Assembly (NCBI GenBank): GCA_000492175.2
Contig: CP097573.1
Location: 186,001 to 250,000 of the forward strand
Source of the DNA: Firmicutes bacterium ASF500
Lineage (GTDB): Bacteria > Bacillota > Clostridia > Oscillospirales > Oscillospiraceae
Length of the DNA: 64,000 nucleotides
Reading direction: 5' to 3'
Shown: one piece after another, positions 6,762 through 15,661 of the stretch
Numbering within the stretch: position 1 is the first letter of the stretch
Layout: every line of letters begins with the position of its first letter
Notes under the pieces: model-generated
Databases searched by the model: none
What the model saw: only the letters and a program-made list of their open reading frames with translations
Told to the model about the DNA's origin: nothing
Translations under genes and position numbers: made by a program

Positions 6762-8471
6762 ATGAAGCTGTCAAGCAAGAACAACGAGTTAGGAACGGCA
6801 GCCCTGTACTGCCGTTTGAGCCGTGACGATAACATGGACACCGAGTCAAACAGTATCAGCAATCAAAAGAAAATTCTCCAAAAGGCCGCAAAAGAAAAAG
6901 GCTATACGGACACCTTGTTTTTCGTGGACGACGGGATCACGGGCACGACCATGAAGCGGCCCGGCTTCCAGAAGATGATCCAGGCCATAGAGAACGGATA
7001 CATTTCGGCGGTGTTCGTAAAGGACCTTTCCAGGCTGGGCCGGAATTATATCGAGGTTGGCCGTCTGACAGAAGAATTTTTCCCGGCCCACGATGTCCGG
7101 CTGGTGGCCGTCTCCGACGGAGTGGACAGCGACGAGGGCGAGAACGAGTTTACCCCGTTCAAAAATATCATGAACGAATACTACGCCCGCGATATTTCCA
7201 AGAAGCGCCGGATCGTGAACAAAATGAAAGGCAATTCCGGCGTACCGCTGTCCCCGCCCCCCTATGGCTACATCAAGAACCCGGAGGACCCCCGCTTTTG
7301 GGTGATCGACCCGGAGGCCGCCGAGGTTGTGCGGCGTATCTATCAAATGGCCCTGGACGGCTATGGGCTGGCGGAAACCGCCGCCGCGCTGGAGCAGGAT
7401 GGGGTGTTCAATCCTACCTACTACTGGCGGAGCAAGGGGACCAGCCGGGGCGGTTCCAAAAGCACCGTGGAGCCCACCAAATGGGGACATACCACCATCA
7501 AGAAAATTCTCACCTTGCAGGAGTATTGCGGTGACGTGATTAACTTCAAATCCTACTCCAAGTCCTACAAGATGAAAAAGCGGATTGAGAACCCGGAGGA
7601 GAACCGGGCAATCTTCCTCAACGTCCACGAGGCCATTATAGACCGGCCTACCTGGGAAAAGGTGCAGAGCATGAAAAAGGGGACCCGCCGGAGGCGGCCC
7701 ACCGTCACCCAGGAGCCCAGCGTCTTTTCCGGCGTTCTCAAATGCCCGGAGTGCGGCGGCAACCTCAACTTCCACTTCAACCAGGGCAACCACGCTATTA
7801 AATTCTTTAGCTGTCAGAACCACAATTCCGGCCTCCGCAAGTGCTCCAAAACCCACTATATCCGGCTGGAATTTCTGGAGCGGGTGGTGCTGTACGAGGT
7901 GAACCGGCTGGCCTGTTTTGCCAACGAGTACGAGGGCGATTTCATCAAGGCCATGATGGGCCGTTCCGCAAAAGTGACGGAGAATGAGCGGGCCAGGAAG
8001 CAACGGGAGTTGGATGGGCTGCTGGCGAGGGACAAAGAGCTTGACGGGCTTTTCGAGAGGCTTTACGAGGACAACGTGAGCCAGAAAATCAGCGACGCCC
8101 GGTTTGCGAAAATGTCCCAGCGGTACGAGCAGGAGCAGGGGGAGAACGCCAAGCAGATCAAGGCGCTGTGGCTGGAGCTGAAAAAGAGCGAGGGCCAGAG
8201 GATGGACGTTGACACGTTTCTTGAAACGGTCCGGCGGTACACCAACGCCACCGAGATTACCCAGCGCATGGTGGCAGAGCTGATTGACCATATCGACGTG
8301 TACCATGCGGAAAAGCAGGACGGCGTTACCACCCAGCACATCACCATCTATTACAACTGTATCGGCACTTTCTCCGTCCCTGACCGCCGGAAAATCCCGG
8401 CTGCGGAGATCACAATGGGGACGAGAAAGGGAGTAGCCGTCAGCTACTCCCCGGAGCGGATCGCCGTATAG
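6762..8471 (+). CDS. Large serine recombinase (TnpX-like)
   Basis: A 569-aa site-specific recombinase. Residues about 10-165 are the resolvase/invertase catalytic domain with the nucleophilic serine in YCRLSRDD and the RLGRNY arginines. A recombinase domain follows (GNSGVPLSPPPYGY...), then a zinc ribbon (CPECGG ... C-x-N-HNSGLRKC) and a C-terminal coiled coil. Such enzymes excise and insert transposons through a circular intermediate. The ATG at 6762 follows GGAAAGGAGGAAATT. With tnpW upstream it forms the control end of an integrative element; the rest of that element has been overwritten by neighbours. Confidence 0.93.
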   Translation: MKLSSKNNELGTAALYCRLSRDDNMDTESNSISNQKKILQKAAKEKGYTDTLFFVDDGITGTTMKRPGFQKMIQAIENGYISAVFVKDLSRLGRNYIEVGRLTEEFFPAHDVRLVAVSDGVDSDEGENEFTPFKNIMNEYYARDISKKRRIVNKMKGNSGVPLSPPPYGYIKNPEDPRFWVIDPEAAEVVRRIYQMALDGYGLAETAAALEQDGVFNPTYYWRSKGTSRGGSKSTVEPTKWGHTTIKKILTLQEYCGDVINFKSYSKSYKMKKRIENPEENRAIFLNVHEAIIDRPTWEKVQSMKKGTRRRRPTVTQEPSVFSGVLKCPECGGNLNFHFNQGNHAIKFFSCQNHNSGLRKCSKTHYIRLEFLERVVLYEVNRLACFANEYEGDFIKAMMGRSAKVTENERARKQRELDGLLARDKELDGLFERLYEDNVSQKISDARFAKMSQRYEQEQGENAKQIKALWLELKKSEGQRMDVDTFLETVRRYTNATEITQRMVAELIDHIDVYHAEKQDGVTTQHITIYYNCIGTFSVPDRRKIPAAEITMGTRKGVAVSYSPERIAV

Positions 8472-8488
8472 GATTTTGAGTAAAAATA

Positions 8489-8538
8489 ATGCGGAGTGTC
8501 CTCAAAGGATACTCAAATCCTATAAGGACACTCCGCAT
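8489..8538 (-). terminator. Hairpin between convergent genes
   Basis: ATGCGGAGTGTCCT (8489-8502) and AGGACACTCCGCAT (8525-8538) make a 14-bp perfect stem. On the minus strand it is followed by TTATTTTTAC, so it best terminates the leftward DUF1016 transcript and may also stop the rightward recombinase. Confidence 0.75.
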
Positions 8539-8618
8539 GGAATAAGCGGTTAAAATCGATTTTTATGATTACCGCATATCGCCGCCGCCCAGTCAAAGAT
8601 GATCTTCTGGGTTTGACA

Positions 8619-9632
8619 TTATTCCTCATCGCTATGTTCAACATCCAGAACAATCTCTGTCAATTCACGCAGTTTGTCTTTAAGAACTTTCTTATCCGGA
8701 AGGTAGAGGGTATAGTCCGAGACCAGCGTGGGAGACATTGTTCGGCTCAATGCGTATTCTACTACGGCATCGTCCTTGCTTGCACATAGGATCAATCCAA
8801 CGCTGGGATTCTCGTTCGGCTTTTTCACATCGCGGTCAAGAGCTTCTAAGTAAAAGTTGATCTGCCCGATGTGCTCTGGCTTAAACTTTCCGATTTTCAA
8901 CTCTATCGCTACAAGGCAGGATAGGGCGCGGTTATAGAACAACAAATCGATATAGAAATCTGTATTTCCTACCTGCACCCGATATTCTTCACCAACAAAA
9001 GAGAAGTCTCTGCCAAATTCCAGAATAAACTGCTTGAGATTTTCAATGATTGCTTTTTTGAAGCTCCGCTCAGAGAACTGCTCCGGCAGATCAAGAAATT
9101 CCAAGACATAGGTGTCCAAAATACTACTGCGTATATTCTGAGGTGCAGTTTCCGGAATTGGCTTCTGCGCAGACAGCTTGCAGCGTTCATAATATGCGCT
9201 GTCAATCTGCCGTTCCAATTCGCGCTTGGAATAATGTTCTTTTGCACAAAGCTGCAAATAAAAATGCCGCTCATCCTCGGATTTGGCGCTGGACATGATT
9301 TGCAGGTGATTGGTCCAACTGATTTGTGTCACCAGTGGTGACACAAATTCGTCATCCTTATAAGTTTCATAGAATTGCTTCATGCGGTACAGTCCGCGGC
9401 GATTAAAACCTTTTATATTTGTGCCGCTGCTGGCAATATAAGAGGCTACTACATCAATAACCTTATCCCCGAACGCCGCGTTTGCACAAAGATCAGACAG
9501 GTATTCCCCCACGTTCCAATACATTTGGATCAATTCCGCATTGACTGCCCGAAGTGCTCGACCGCGGGCTTCTTCAATAATGGAAATGATTTGATCAAAA
9601 TCATGGCTCTGTGGAGCTAACTGCCTGCTCAT
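8619..9632 (-). CDS. DUF1016 / YhcG-type PDDEXK nuclease-domain protein
   Basis: A 337-aa protein of the DUF1016 (YhcG) family. The N-terminal part (ALRAVNAELIQMYWNVGEYL, GFNRRGLYRMKQFYETY) is the DUF1016_N domain. The C-terminal part carries the PDDEXK-like nuclease fold: TDFYIDLLFYNR ... CLVAIELKIGKF with D and ExK residues in place. The family occurs in accessory and restriction-type loci; its substrate is unknown. The start at 9632 overlaps the phosphatase stop as ATGA, so the two are translationally coupled. Length is typical and no damage is visible. Confidence 0.9.
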   Translation of the reverse strand: MSRQLAPQSHDFDQIISIIEEARGRALRAVNAELIQMYWNVGEYLSDLCANAAFGDKVIDVVASYIASSGTNIKGFNRRGLYRMKQFYETYKDDEFVSPLVTQISWTNHLQIMSSAKSEDERHFYLQLCAKEHYSKRELERQIDSAYYERCKLSAQKPIPETAPQNIRSSILDTYVLEFLDLPEQFSERSFKKAIIENLKQFILEFGRDFSFVGEEYRVQVGNTDFYIDLLFYNRALSCLVAIELKIGKFKPEHIGQINFYLEALDRDVKKPNENPSVGLILCASKDDAVVEYALSRTMSPTLVSDYTLYLPDKKVLKDKLRELTEIVLDVEHSDEE

Positions 9633-10108
9633 GATGCACCCTCCCCGATTTTTTGCTGCTGAATGAGCCATTCCAGCAACCCAATACAGCCTTCCAACAC
9701 ATCCCGCCAGGTAGATTCAAAGTCCTCCGTATACCATGGATCGGCTACATCGCCGGGGCGGTCGGTAAACTCCATCAGCAGATGCAGCTTGCCATCGAAA
9801 TCGCCACCGCAGATGCGGTGCATATTTCGCAGATTGGCCCGATCCATTCCAATCAGGAGGTCGTACCGCTCGTAGTCCTCGTTCCTCAGCTGGCGGGCTG
9901 TTTTGCCAGCACAATCGATTCCATGCTCGCCCAGTTTGCGGCGGGCCGGAGGGTAGACCGGGTTGCCGATCTCCTCGGTGCTGGTGGCTGCGGACTCGAT
10001 ATGGAACTGGTTTTCCAGCCCCGCTTTCTTTACCAGGTCTTTCATCACGAACTCGGCCATTGGGCTGCGGCAGATGTTTCCATGGCACACAAACAGGATC
10101 TTTGTCAT
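9629..10108 (-). CDS. Low-molecular-weight protein tyrosine phosphatase
   Basis: A 159-aa cytoplasmic phosphatase of the LMW-PTP family that removes phosphate from tyrosine residues. The P-loop FVCHGNICRSPMAE carries the catalytic Cys and Arg (C-x5-R), and the general acid Asp lies in VADPWYTEDF near residue 125. Length is normal. It starts inside the longer reading frame of the upstream DUF1016_N gene and ends with an ATGA overlap with the DUF1016 nuclease gene. A phosphatase lodged between two DUF1016 genes suggests a fixed cassette rather than a housekeeping role. Confidence 0.93.
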   Translation of the reverse strand: MTKILFVCHGNICRSPMAEFVMKDLVKKAGLENQFHIESAATSTEEIGNPVYPPARRKLGEHGIDCAGKTARQLRNEDYERYDLLIGMDRANLRNMHRICGGDFDGKLHLLMEFTDRPGDVADPWYTEDFESTWRDVLEGCIGLLEWLIQQQKIGEGAS

Positions 10109-10589
10109 TGGCTATACACTCCATGCTGGCGGTGTTTTCTTCAGTATAGCACACTTCATCCGCAAAGTCGAGGACGATTTCCAGATGAGCATGATCCACG
10201 ATTCTCTGCTGGAGTTCCAGCTTCGACCAGCCGAACTGCCCAGCCGCTTTGATGTACCATGCCCGCTCCTGGGTGGACAGCTCCGCCTCCAGGATGACCA
10301 CATTTTGAGTCCAGCCGATGGCCATGGCCTCAGCCAGCACTTCCGGTGCGCTCTCATAGGTACGATAGAACTCCCGCATCCGGCGCAGGTTCCGGGGGGA
10401 GAAGCCGGAGGTGTCAGGGTATGCGCCGCACAGATACTCCGCCGCGGCAACAGCGGCGCCTTTCTCTGGCCTGTCGCAGACCAGCCGGCCAATCTCACAG
10501 TACAGTTCCATCTGGGGCAGGTCTGCCGTCATCAACGTATCCAGCGCCGCGAACATGGCGCTGTAGTCAACAGGCTTTCTGACGTTCAT
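9717..10589 (-). CDS. DUF1016 N-terminal-domain protein
   Basis: The first 150 or so residues form a DUF1016_N domain (PQMELYCEIGRLVCDRPEKGAA, GFSPRNLRRMREFYRTYE, WSKLELQQRIVDHAHLE) without the nuclease domain. The ATG at 10589 follows GGAAAGGAGAAGCTGA. The frame then stays open to 9717 across the phosphatase gene in a different phase; that tail looks low-complexity and is probably not a conserved domain. Either the protein really has an overlapping tail, or the gene lost its own end where the phosphatase joined. The domain call is firm, the C-terminal limit is not. Confidence 0.65.
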   Translation of the reverse strand: MNVRKPVDYSAMFAALDTLMTADLPQMELYCEIGRLVCDRPEKGAAVAAAEYLCGAYPDTSGFSPRNLRRMREFYRTYESAPEVLAEAMAIGWTQNVVILEAELSTQERAWYIKAAGQFGWSKLELQQRIVDHAHLEIVLDFADEVCYTEENTASMECIANDKDPVCVPWKHLPQPNGRVRDERPGKESGAGKPVPYRVRSHQHRGDRQPGLPSGPPQTGRAWNRLCWQNSPPAEERGLRAVRPPDWNGSGQSAKYAPHLRWRFRWQAASADGVYRPPRRCSRSMVYGGL

Positions 10590-10652
10590 TCAGCTTCTCC
10601 TTTCCGGCGCGGGTGCGCCTGTTTTTATTCTCTGGGATTTGAAATCGCCAAC

Positions 10653-10686
10653 GAGCAAGCCCTCGGATTCTTCCGAGGGCTTGCTC
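10653..10686. other. Perfect 15-bp stem-loop
   Basis: GAGCAAGCCCTCGGA (10653-10667) pairs with TCCGAGGGCTTGCTC (10672-10686) across a 4-base loop. It lies between the metallophosphoesterase stop and the DUF1016_N gene. No T run follows on either strand, so it may be a weak terminator or an RNA-processing or attenuation stem. Confidence 0.6.
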
Positions 10687-10712
10687 CTTAGCGGTATCGG
10701 GGCGTGCCGCTG

Positions 10713-11462
10713 TTATTCCCATTGCAGCTCCACCATCTGTTCCCACTGGATGATGAAGCGGTCATCTACCACACAGTTCCGGTGGTAGTGGCCCAGGAAC
10801 CAGCAATCGAATTGGCACCGCCGCTTGACCATCTGGAGGAAATCCGTCAGCCGGTCCGGGGTGTAGTTTTGATCCAGCTTTTGCTGGATGCTGGTGGGGG
10901 CGCAGTGGGTCAGAATGCAGTTCACTCGCCAGTTGTCCCTCTCCAGGTTCCTGACGGTCTCCTCGTATTCCTCCTCAGAGGGCATCTCCTGGGGCCACCA
11001 GGAGATGCCCTTCACCCGGAATATCTGCCGCGTCCGGCGCTTGAACCAGTATTCCTGCTCGAAGCCGGGGGACGCCGGATCGAGGATGCCGTCCTGGATG
11101 TCGTGGGAGGCAGCGCCGCCCATGGTGAAGAAGGTGATTCCACCGATCTCGAAAACCTGTCCGCGCATCAGGTGGAGCACATGGGGGCGAACATAGTGGA
11201 CTTTCCCTCCCTGCCACTGGTGGACGGGAAGCTCACCGAGCCTATCGAAGTTTTCGTGGTTCCCGTCCACAAAGAGGGTGGTAAACGGCTTTTCCTCCAG
11301 CCAGTTGAGCCAGTATGCCTCCCTGGGTGAATCGTCCCACACGCCCCCGAAATCTCCTGTGACGACCACATAGTCACTGCGGTTCATCTGCTTTTGCTGA
11401 GGGAAATTTCTGGTGTTGAACCGTTGGAAGCCGCCGTGGGTGTCGCCGGTGATATAGAGCAT
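10713..11462 (-). CDS. Metallophosphoesterase
   Basis: A 249-aa calcineurin-like metallophosphoesterase. All metal-binding motifs are present in order: GDTHG near the start, GDFGG, DGNHEN, THCAP and GHYH at the end. The substrate cannot be told from the sequence. The ATG at 11462 follows GGGAGGGAGACTGC. It starts 13 bp after the stop of the last recombinase of the three-recombinase operon, so it is probably the distal gene of that transcript. Confidence 0.9.
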   Translation of the reverse strand: MLYITGDTHGGFQRFNTRNFPQQKQMNRSDYVVVTGDFGGVWDDSPREAYWLNWLEEKPFTTLFVDGNHENFDRLGELPVHQWQGGKVHYVRPHVLHLMRGQVFEIGGITFFTMGGAASHDIQDGILDPASPGFEQEYWFKRRTRQIFRVKGISWWPQEMPSEEEYEETVRNLERDNWRVNCILTHCAPTSIQQKLDQNYTPDRLTDFLQMVKRRCQFDCWFLGHYHRNCVVDDRFIIQWEQMVELQWE

Positions 11463-11475
11463 GCAGTCTCCCTCC

Positions 11476-13104
11476 CTATATCGTCTGGGTGATCTCCGTC
11501 CCATCCTTGAAGCAGATGAGCAGGGTGTCCTTGCTGACCACCTTGATGTTGCTGACCAGCTGGCGGACGGTGACCTCGTCAAACTCCGTGATGGTCCCAG
11601 CCGTCTGCTCCAGCTCGTTGGCGATTTCCTCCATCCTCCGGTCGAACACGGCGGCGGTGCGGCCCTCACGCTCCAGCTCCGCCTTCTTCGCCATCAGCGA
11701 GGTTTTCGCCATATTGACCCGCTGGATCTCCTCGTCATAGTCCAGGCAGTCGGGGCCGGCGCTGACGGCCAGCTGGAACAGTTCCAGCTGACGCTCCGTG
11801 AGGCTGCGGATCTGCGTCTCCAGCGCCGGCAGGGACAGCTCCCCATCCTCCCCGGCGAGGGCGGCGGTGATGCTTGCCTCCAGCGCCTCCTTTGCGGTCT
11901 GGGTGTGGAACAGCTCGTTCATGGCGGCGGTCACAGCGGCTTGGATGTCCGTCTCATTCCAGGTGGGGGACTTCTTGCAGATCTTCTTTCCGTGTTCCAG
12001 GCGGTTGATGCAACGCCAAACGATCCGCTTACCCTCGGGCCGGCTCCACACCACCCGGCGGTAGGGGCTGCCGCACTCGCCGCAGACCAGCAGTTCGCTG
12101 AGGACGTATTTGCCGCAGTATTTACCCAACTCCGTCTTGGTCTTGGAGGAGGTCTTTCGCAGGCTGGAGCGCCGGGCCAGCTCCTCCTGCACCCGCTGGA
12201 AGGTATCCCGGTCGATGATGGCGGGGTGGCACTCGTGGACGTAGTATTGGGGCAGCTCCCCCATATTCTTCCTCTGCTCATGGGTGAAGAGGTCCGCCAT
12301 GAAGGTCTTCTGGAGCAGGGCGTCCCCGATGTATTTTTCGTTTTGCAGCATTTTCCTCACCACGCTGTCATGCCAGGAATCACTGCCCTGGGCGGTCTTG
12401 ACGCCGTCCGACATCAGGTCGCGGCAGATTTGGTGGACGCTCTGGCCCAGCAGGTATCGGGCGAAGATCCTGCGAACGATGGCCGCCTCATCGGGGTCGA
12501 TCTCCGGCAGGCCGTCCGGCCCCTTGCGGTAGCCGAGAAAGCTGGCGTAGTGGTAGTAGACCTTGCCGTCCTTGAAGTTCTTCCGGTGGCCCCACTTGAC
12601 GCTGCCGCTGAGGGATTCGCTCTCTGCCTGGGCCTGGCTCATCATAAAGGTGAGGATCATCTCGTTATCCATATAAAGGGTATTTGTGTTTTCCTTCTCA
12701 AAGAAGACGCCGATTCCCTTCCGCTTCAGCTTGCGGACGGTGTCCAGACCGTCCAGGGTGTTGCGTCCGAAGCGGGACACCGATTTGGTAATGATGAGGT
12801 CAATTTTACCCCGGTCGCAGTCCCGGAGCATCTTCAAAAACTCCTTGCGCCGCTTCATGGACGTGCCTGTGATGCCCTCGTCCGCGTACAGGCGGACCAT
12901 AGTCCACTCCGGCATGGCGGCGATCTTCTCGGTGTAATAGGCGATCTGGGCGTTGTAGCTGTTGAGCTGTTCCTCGCTGTCGGTGGATACCCGGCAGTAG
13001 GGCGCCACCCGAAGATGCTTCTTGCGGATGTCCCGCTCTGTGAGCTTGGGGTCAGGGGGGATGAATGTGATCCGCCGCTTCTGGGGAGTCTGTTGTGTAG
13101 TCAT
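11476..13104 (-). CDS. Serine recombinase, third gene of the recombinase operon
   Basis: A 542-aa large serine recombinase. Catalytic domain: VAPYCRVSTDSEEQ with the nucleophilic serine, and KSVSRFGRN. Then the recombinase domain (SGSVKWGHRKNFKDGKVYYHY), a zinc ribbon (CGECGSPYRR ... C) and a C-terminal coiled coil. Start at 13104 overlaps the previous recombinase stop as ATGA. It is the most downstream of three recombinase genes read as one unit, so the proteins are probably made in fixed ratio and may act together. Confidence 0.93.
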   Translation of the reverse strand: MTTQQTPQKRRITFIPPDPKLTERDIRKKHLRVAPYCRVSTDSEEQLNSYNAQIAYYTEKIAAMPEWTMVRLYADEGITGTSMKRRKEFLKMLRDCDRGKIDLIITKSVSRFGRNTLDGLDTVRKLKRKGIGVFFEKENTNTLYMDNEMILTFMMSQAQAESESLSGSVKWGHRKNFKDGKVYYHYASFLGYRKGPDGLPEIDPDEAAIVRRIFARYLLGQSVHQICRDLMSDGVKTAQGSDSWHDSVVRKMLQNEKYIGDALLQKTFMADLFTHEQRKNMGELPQYYVHECHPAIIDRDTFQRVQEELARRSSLRKTSSKTKTELGKYCGKYVLSELLVCGECGSPYRRVVWSRPEGKRIVWRCINRLEHGKKICKKSPTWNETDIQAAVTAAMNELFHTQTAKEALEASITAALAGEDGELSLPALETQIRSLTERQLELFQLAVSAGPDCLDYDEEIQRVNMAKTSLMAKKAELEREGRTAAVFDRRMEEIANELEQTAGTITEFDEVTVRQLVSNIKVVSKDTLLICFKDGTEITQTI

Positions 13105-13961
13105 GTAGTTTGCTCCTTTCCTATCATCGTTCCGTTGTTCAGTTCCAGTTCTATGTAGTCCTGTCCGCCAATGCGGACGGCCTTTACCGCCTTTGCCAGA
13201 AGCTCTTGTATGTCGCTGTCACTGGCGGGGCCGGTTTCCAGCCGCTCCCGAAGTGCCTCCATATCATGGACCGGCGTGAGATCCGGCAGGACAGCGTACT
13301 GCTCCGCGGCGGTGGCGAAGATCAGCGTCTTCATGTAGTCGGGGTTGATATCCGAGCGGTTGAAGCACACGTTCAGCTCATTCTGGATGCGCAGAGCGTC
13401 TGCGGAGGGGGCAGCCTCCGGTGCGGGAGGCGGTGTCAGCAGGTCAGGGGTGTTTGCCAGCTGGCGGAGCCGTTGGGATACCCGTTTCTGCACCTCCTCA
13501 TCGCTGGCGCGGACGATAGCTCCGCAGTCTGGATTGGCGCATACCCAGCGGGGCCGGCCATGGGACTTGGTGTCCCGCGCGATTCTGCTTCCGCATACCG
13601 CGCACACAGCTTTTTCCCGAATAGGATTCAGCTCAGCGGGGCAGGGCGTGTAGTCAGTTTTGTCCTCCCGCTGGATTTGCGCCGCGAGGAACTCCTCATC
13701 GCTGATGAGACGTGGGTAGACACCTGTCCCCAGGTATTTCCCATTCTCCAGAATCCGCTTGACCATGTGCTTGTTCCACTGGCTGGTATGCTGGTGGTAG
13801 GGGATGTTCCCTCTGCTCATCTCCTCCGCGATCCTGCCGAAGGAGGCCCCCGCCAGGTAGCGGGTGAAGATGTTCTGAACCGCGTCAGCCTCCGTAGGGC
13901 AGGGGACGGTTTCGCCGCCCCGCACCATGTAGCCGAAGGGGGTCTTTCTCTGCCATGCCAT
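13101..13961 (-). CDS. Recombinase-domain protein lacking the catalytic resolvase domain
   Basis: A 286-aa protein that begins directly in the recombinase DNA-binding domain (KTPFGYMVRGGETV, then TRYLAGASFGRIAEEM) and continues to a zinc ribbon (CAVCGSRIA ... CANPDC). The serine-nucleophile domain of about 150 residues is absent. Start at 13961 overlaps the upstream recombinase stop (TAATG); its own stop overlaps the next start (ATGA). It could be an accessory DNA-binding subunit that shapes site choice, or a gene left after domain loss; the intact coupling on both sides favours a working subunit. Confidence 0.85.
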   Translation of the reverse strand: MAWQRKTPFGYMVRGGETVPCPTEADAVQNIFTRYLAGASFGRIAEEMSRGNIPYHQHTSQWNKHMVKRILENGKYLGTGVYPRLISDEEFLAAQIQREDKTDYTPCPAELNPIREKAVCAVCGSRIARDTKSHGRPRWVCANPDCGAIVRASDEEVQKRVSQRLRQLANTPDLLTPPPAPEAAPSADALRIQNELNVCFNRSDINPDYMKTLIFATAAEQYAVLPDLTPVHDMEALRERLETGPASDSDIQELLAKAVKAVRIGGQDYIELELNNGTMIGKEQTT

Positions 13962-15550
13962 TACCGTACCGCCTTTCCAATCCGCTCTGTCAGCTCCAGG
14001 CCGTTGAGCAGGGTGAATTTCAGGGTGTCCGCCGAGACGATCACGATCCGCCTGACCAGTGACTCGAACAGCTCCTGGCTGGGTTCCCCCAGCCACTGGG
14101 GGCCGTCCTCCAGGCAGTCCAGCATGATCTCGGTGTCCTGGATCTGGGTGTCCTCGCTGGTGGAGTCCATGATGCGCCGGCGCAGCCGTCTCAGCGTCCT
14201 CAGCTTCTGTTCGATCTCACCCTGCTGGGATAAATAAAGAGCAGGATCAACGTACCCTTTCGACTTCAGTCGAACCAGTACGAGATTCTGCTCAGACAGA
14301 CGGGCGATTTCTTTGTCGATGTCGCGGATTTTGCGGTTTGTGCGCAGTTCTCGCTCCCGCAGCTCCCGGAGCTGCTCCAGCACGGTGCGCAGAATCGTGC
14401 CGCCATCCGCTTTCAGCTTGTGGTAGAGCCGAAGCAGAGCCGCTGTGATCTCCACCTCCGGCACCTGGAGAACGGGGCAGCGGGACTTGGCGTCGTCATG
14501 GCGGTTGCACACCCAGTAGGTCTTGCCGTTGGTGACCTTCCTGCGGCAGACGGAGCCGCAGTCTCCACAGACAATCCGTTTGCTGTAGACCGACGTCTCC
14601 GGCTTGGAGGCGTTACCGGCGAACTGCGTCCGGCGAAGGGCCATCAGGTTCTGTACCCTCTGGAAGTCCTCCTTGGACACAATGGGCGGGTGGCAGTTCT
14701 CCACGAAGTACCGGGGCTTCTGTCCCCGGTTCGGCACCTGCCGGAAGGGGATGGTATCGGTGGCGAAGCTCTTTTGCCAGAGCATATCGCCGGTGTAGGA
14801 GACGTTGGTCAGGATGTACTGCACCGTGTTTGGATACCATCCCTCCCGGCCATGGCCCCGGATAGCCCCCAGCTCATTCAGCTCATGGGCGATATCCGCC
14901 GTCCCCTGGCCCTTGAGGTAGGCGTTGTAGATATACCGGACGATCTCCGCCTCCTCGGGGACGATCTCCAGCTCCCGTCCCGCCAGCCGGTAGCCGTAGG
15001 GAGTGGAGGGAGGGACGAAGATCCCTTTCTCCATCCGCATCCGAACGCTGACCCTCATATTGTTGGAGTGGTTGGTGGACTCCATCTGGGAGAAAGCGCC
15101 GTAGATCTGGGCGATCTGCTCGGTAGTCATCTTCCCGGTGTCGATGTTCTCTTTCTCGAAGCAGATGGAGATGCCCAGCCGGAGCAGTTCCCGCACATAC
15201 CGGATGTAGTCCGTGGTGTTCCGGGCGAAGCGGGAGGTGGACTTGACCAGCACCCGGTCGATCTTCCCGTCACGGCAGTCCGCGATCATGCGGTTGAACT
15301 CCTCACGCTTCCGGGCCTCCAGTCCGGACAGCCCCTCGTCGGCGTAGACGTCTACCAGCTCCCAGTCCTCCCTGGAGGAGATGAACTTGGTGTAGAAGTC
15401 CACCTGGGCCATGTAGGAGTTGAGCTGGTCAGCCGAGTCGCTGCTGACCCTGGCGTATGCCGCCACCCGGAGCTTCGCCGCCTCGGGCTTCCTGGGGTCA
15501 ATGACGGTAATTCTCGGACGCCTTGCGGCAGTAGTGTTTGTCTGTACCAT
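13961..15550 (-). CDS. Serine recombinase, first gene of the recombinase operon
   Basis: A 529-aa large serine recombinase: VAAYARVSSDSADQ with catalytic serine, KSTSRFARN, a recombinase domain (KGIFVPPSTPYGYRL), zinc ribbon (CGDCGSVCRRKV ... C) and a coiled-coil arm before the C-terminal domain. The ATG at 15550 follows AAAGGAGGTCAAAAAAGAT and is preferred over an in-frame start 30 bp upstream. It heads the set of three coupled recombinase genes and follows a 51-aa gene and a MazF-like gene in the same direction. Confidence 0.93.
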   Translation of the reverse strand: MVQTNTTAARRPRITVIDPRKPEAAKLRVAAYARVSSDSADQLNSYMAQVDFYTKFISSREDWELVDVYADEGLSGLEARKREEFNRMIADCRDGKIDRVLVKSTSRFARNTTDYIRYVRELLRLGISICFEKENIDTGKMTTEQIAQIYGAFSQMESTNHSNNMRVSVRMRMEKGIFVPPSTPYGYRLAGRELEIVPEEAEIVRYIYNAYLKGQGTADIAHELNELGAIRGHGREGWYPNTVQYILTNVSYTGDMLWQKSFATDTIPFRQVPNRGQKPRYFVENCHPPIVSKEDFQRVQNLMALRRTQFAGNASKPETSVYSKRIVCGDCGSVCRRKVTNGKTYWVCNRHDDAKSRCPVLQVPEVEITAALLRLYHKLKADGGTILRTVLEQLRELRERELRTNRKIRDIDKEIARLSEQNLVLVRLKSKGYVDPALYLSQQGEIEQKLRTLRRLRRRIMDSTSEDTQIQDTEIMLDCLEDGPQWLGEPSQELFESLVRRIVIVSADTLKFTLLNGLELTERIGKAVR

Positions 15551-15661
15551 ATCTTTTTTGACCTCCTTTCTGCGACACACAATATCACAAGGTTTTTGAA
15601 ACAGCTATTCACCAATACCAACCAAAAACAGCCCTCAAAACCAAGCAGAATGTACCTGTTC

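Noticed and set aside
6846..8339. 497-codon leftward frame opposite the recombinase gene
   Set aside because: Antisense shadow of the well-supported serine recombinase; no ribosome site or domain.
11461..13158. 565-codon rightward frame
   Set aside because: Antisense to the third recombinase of the operon, which has all catalytic motifs.
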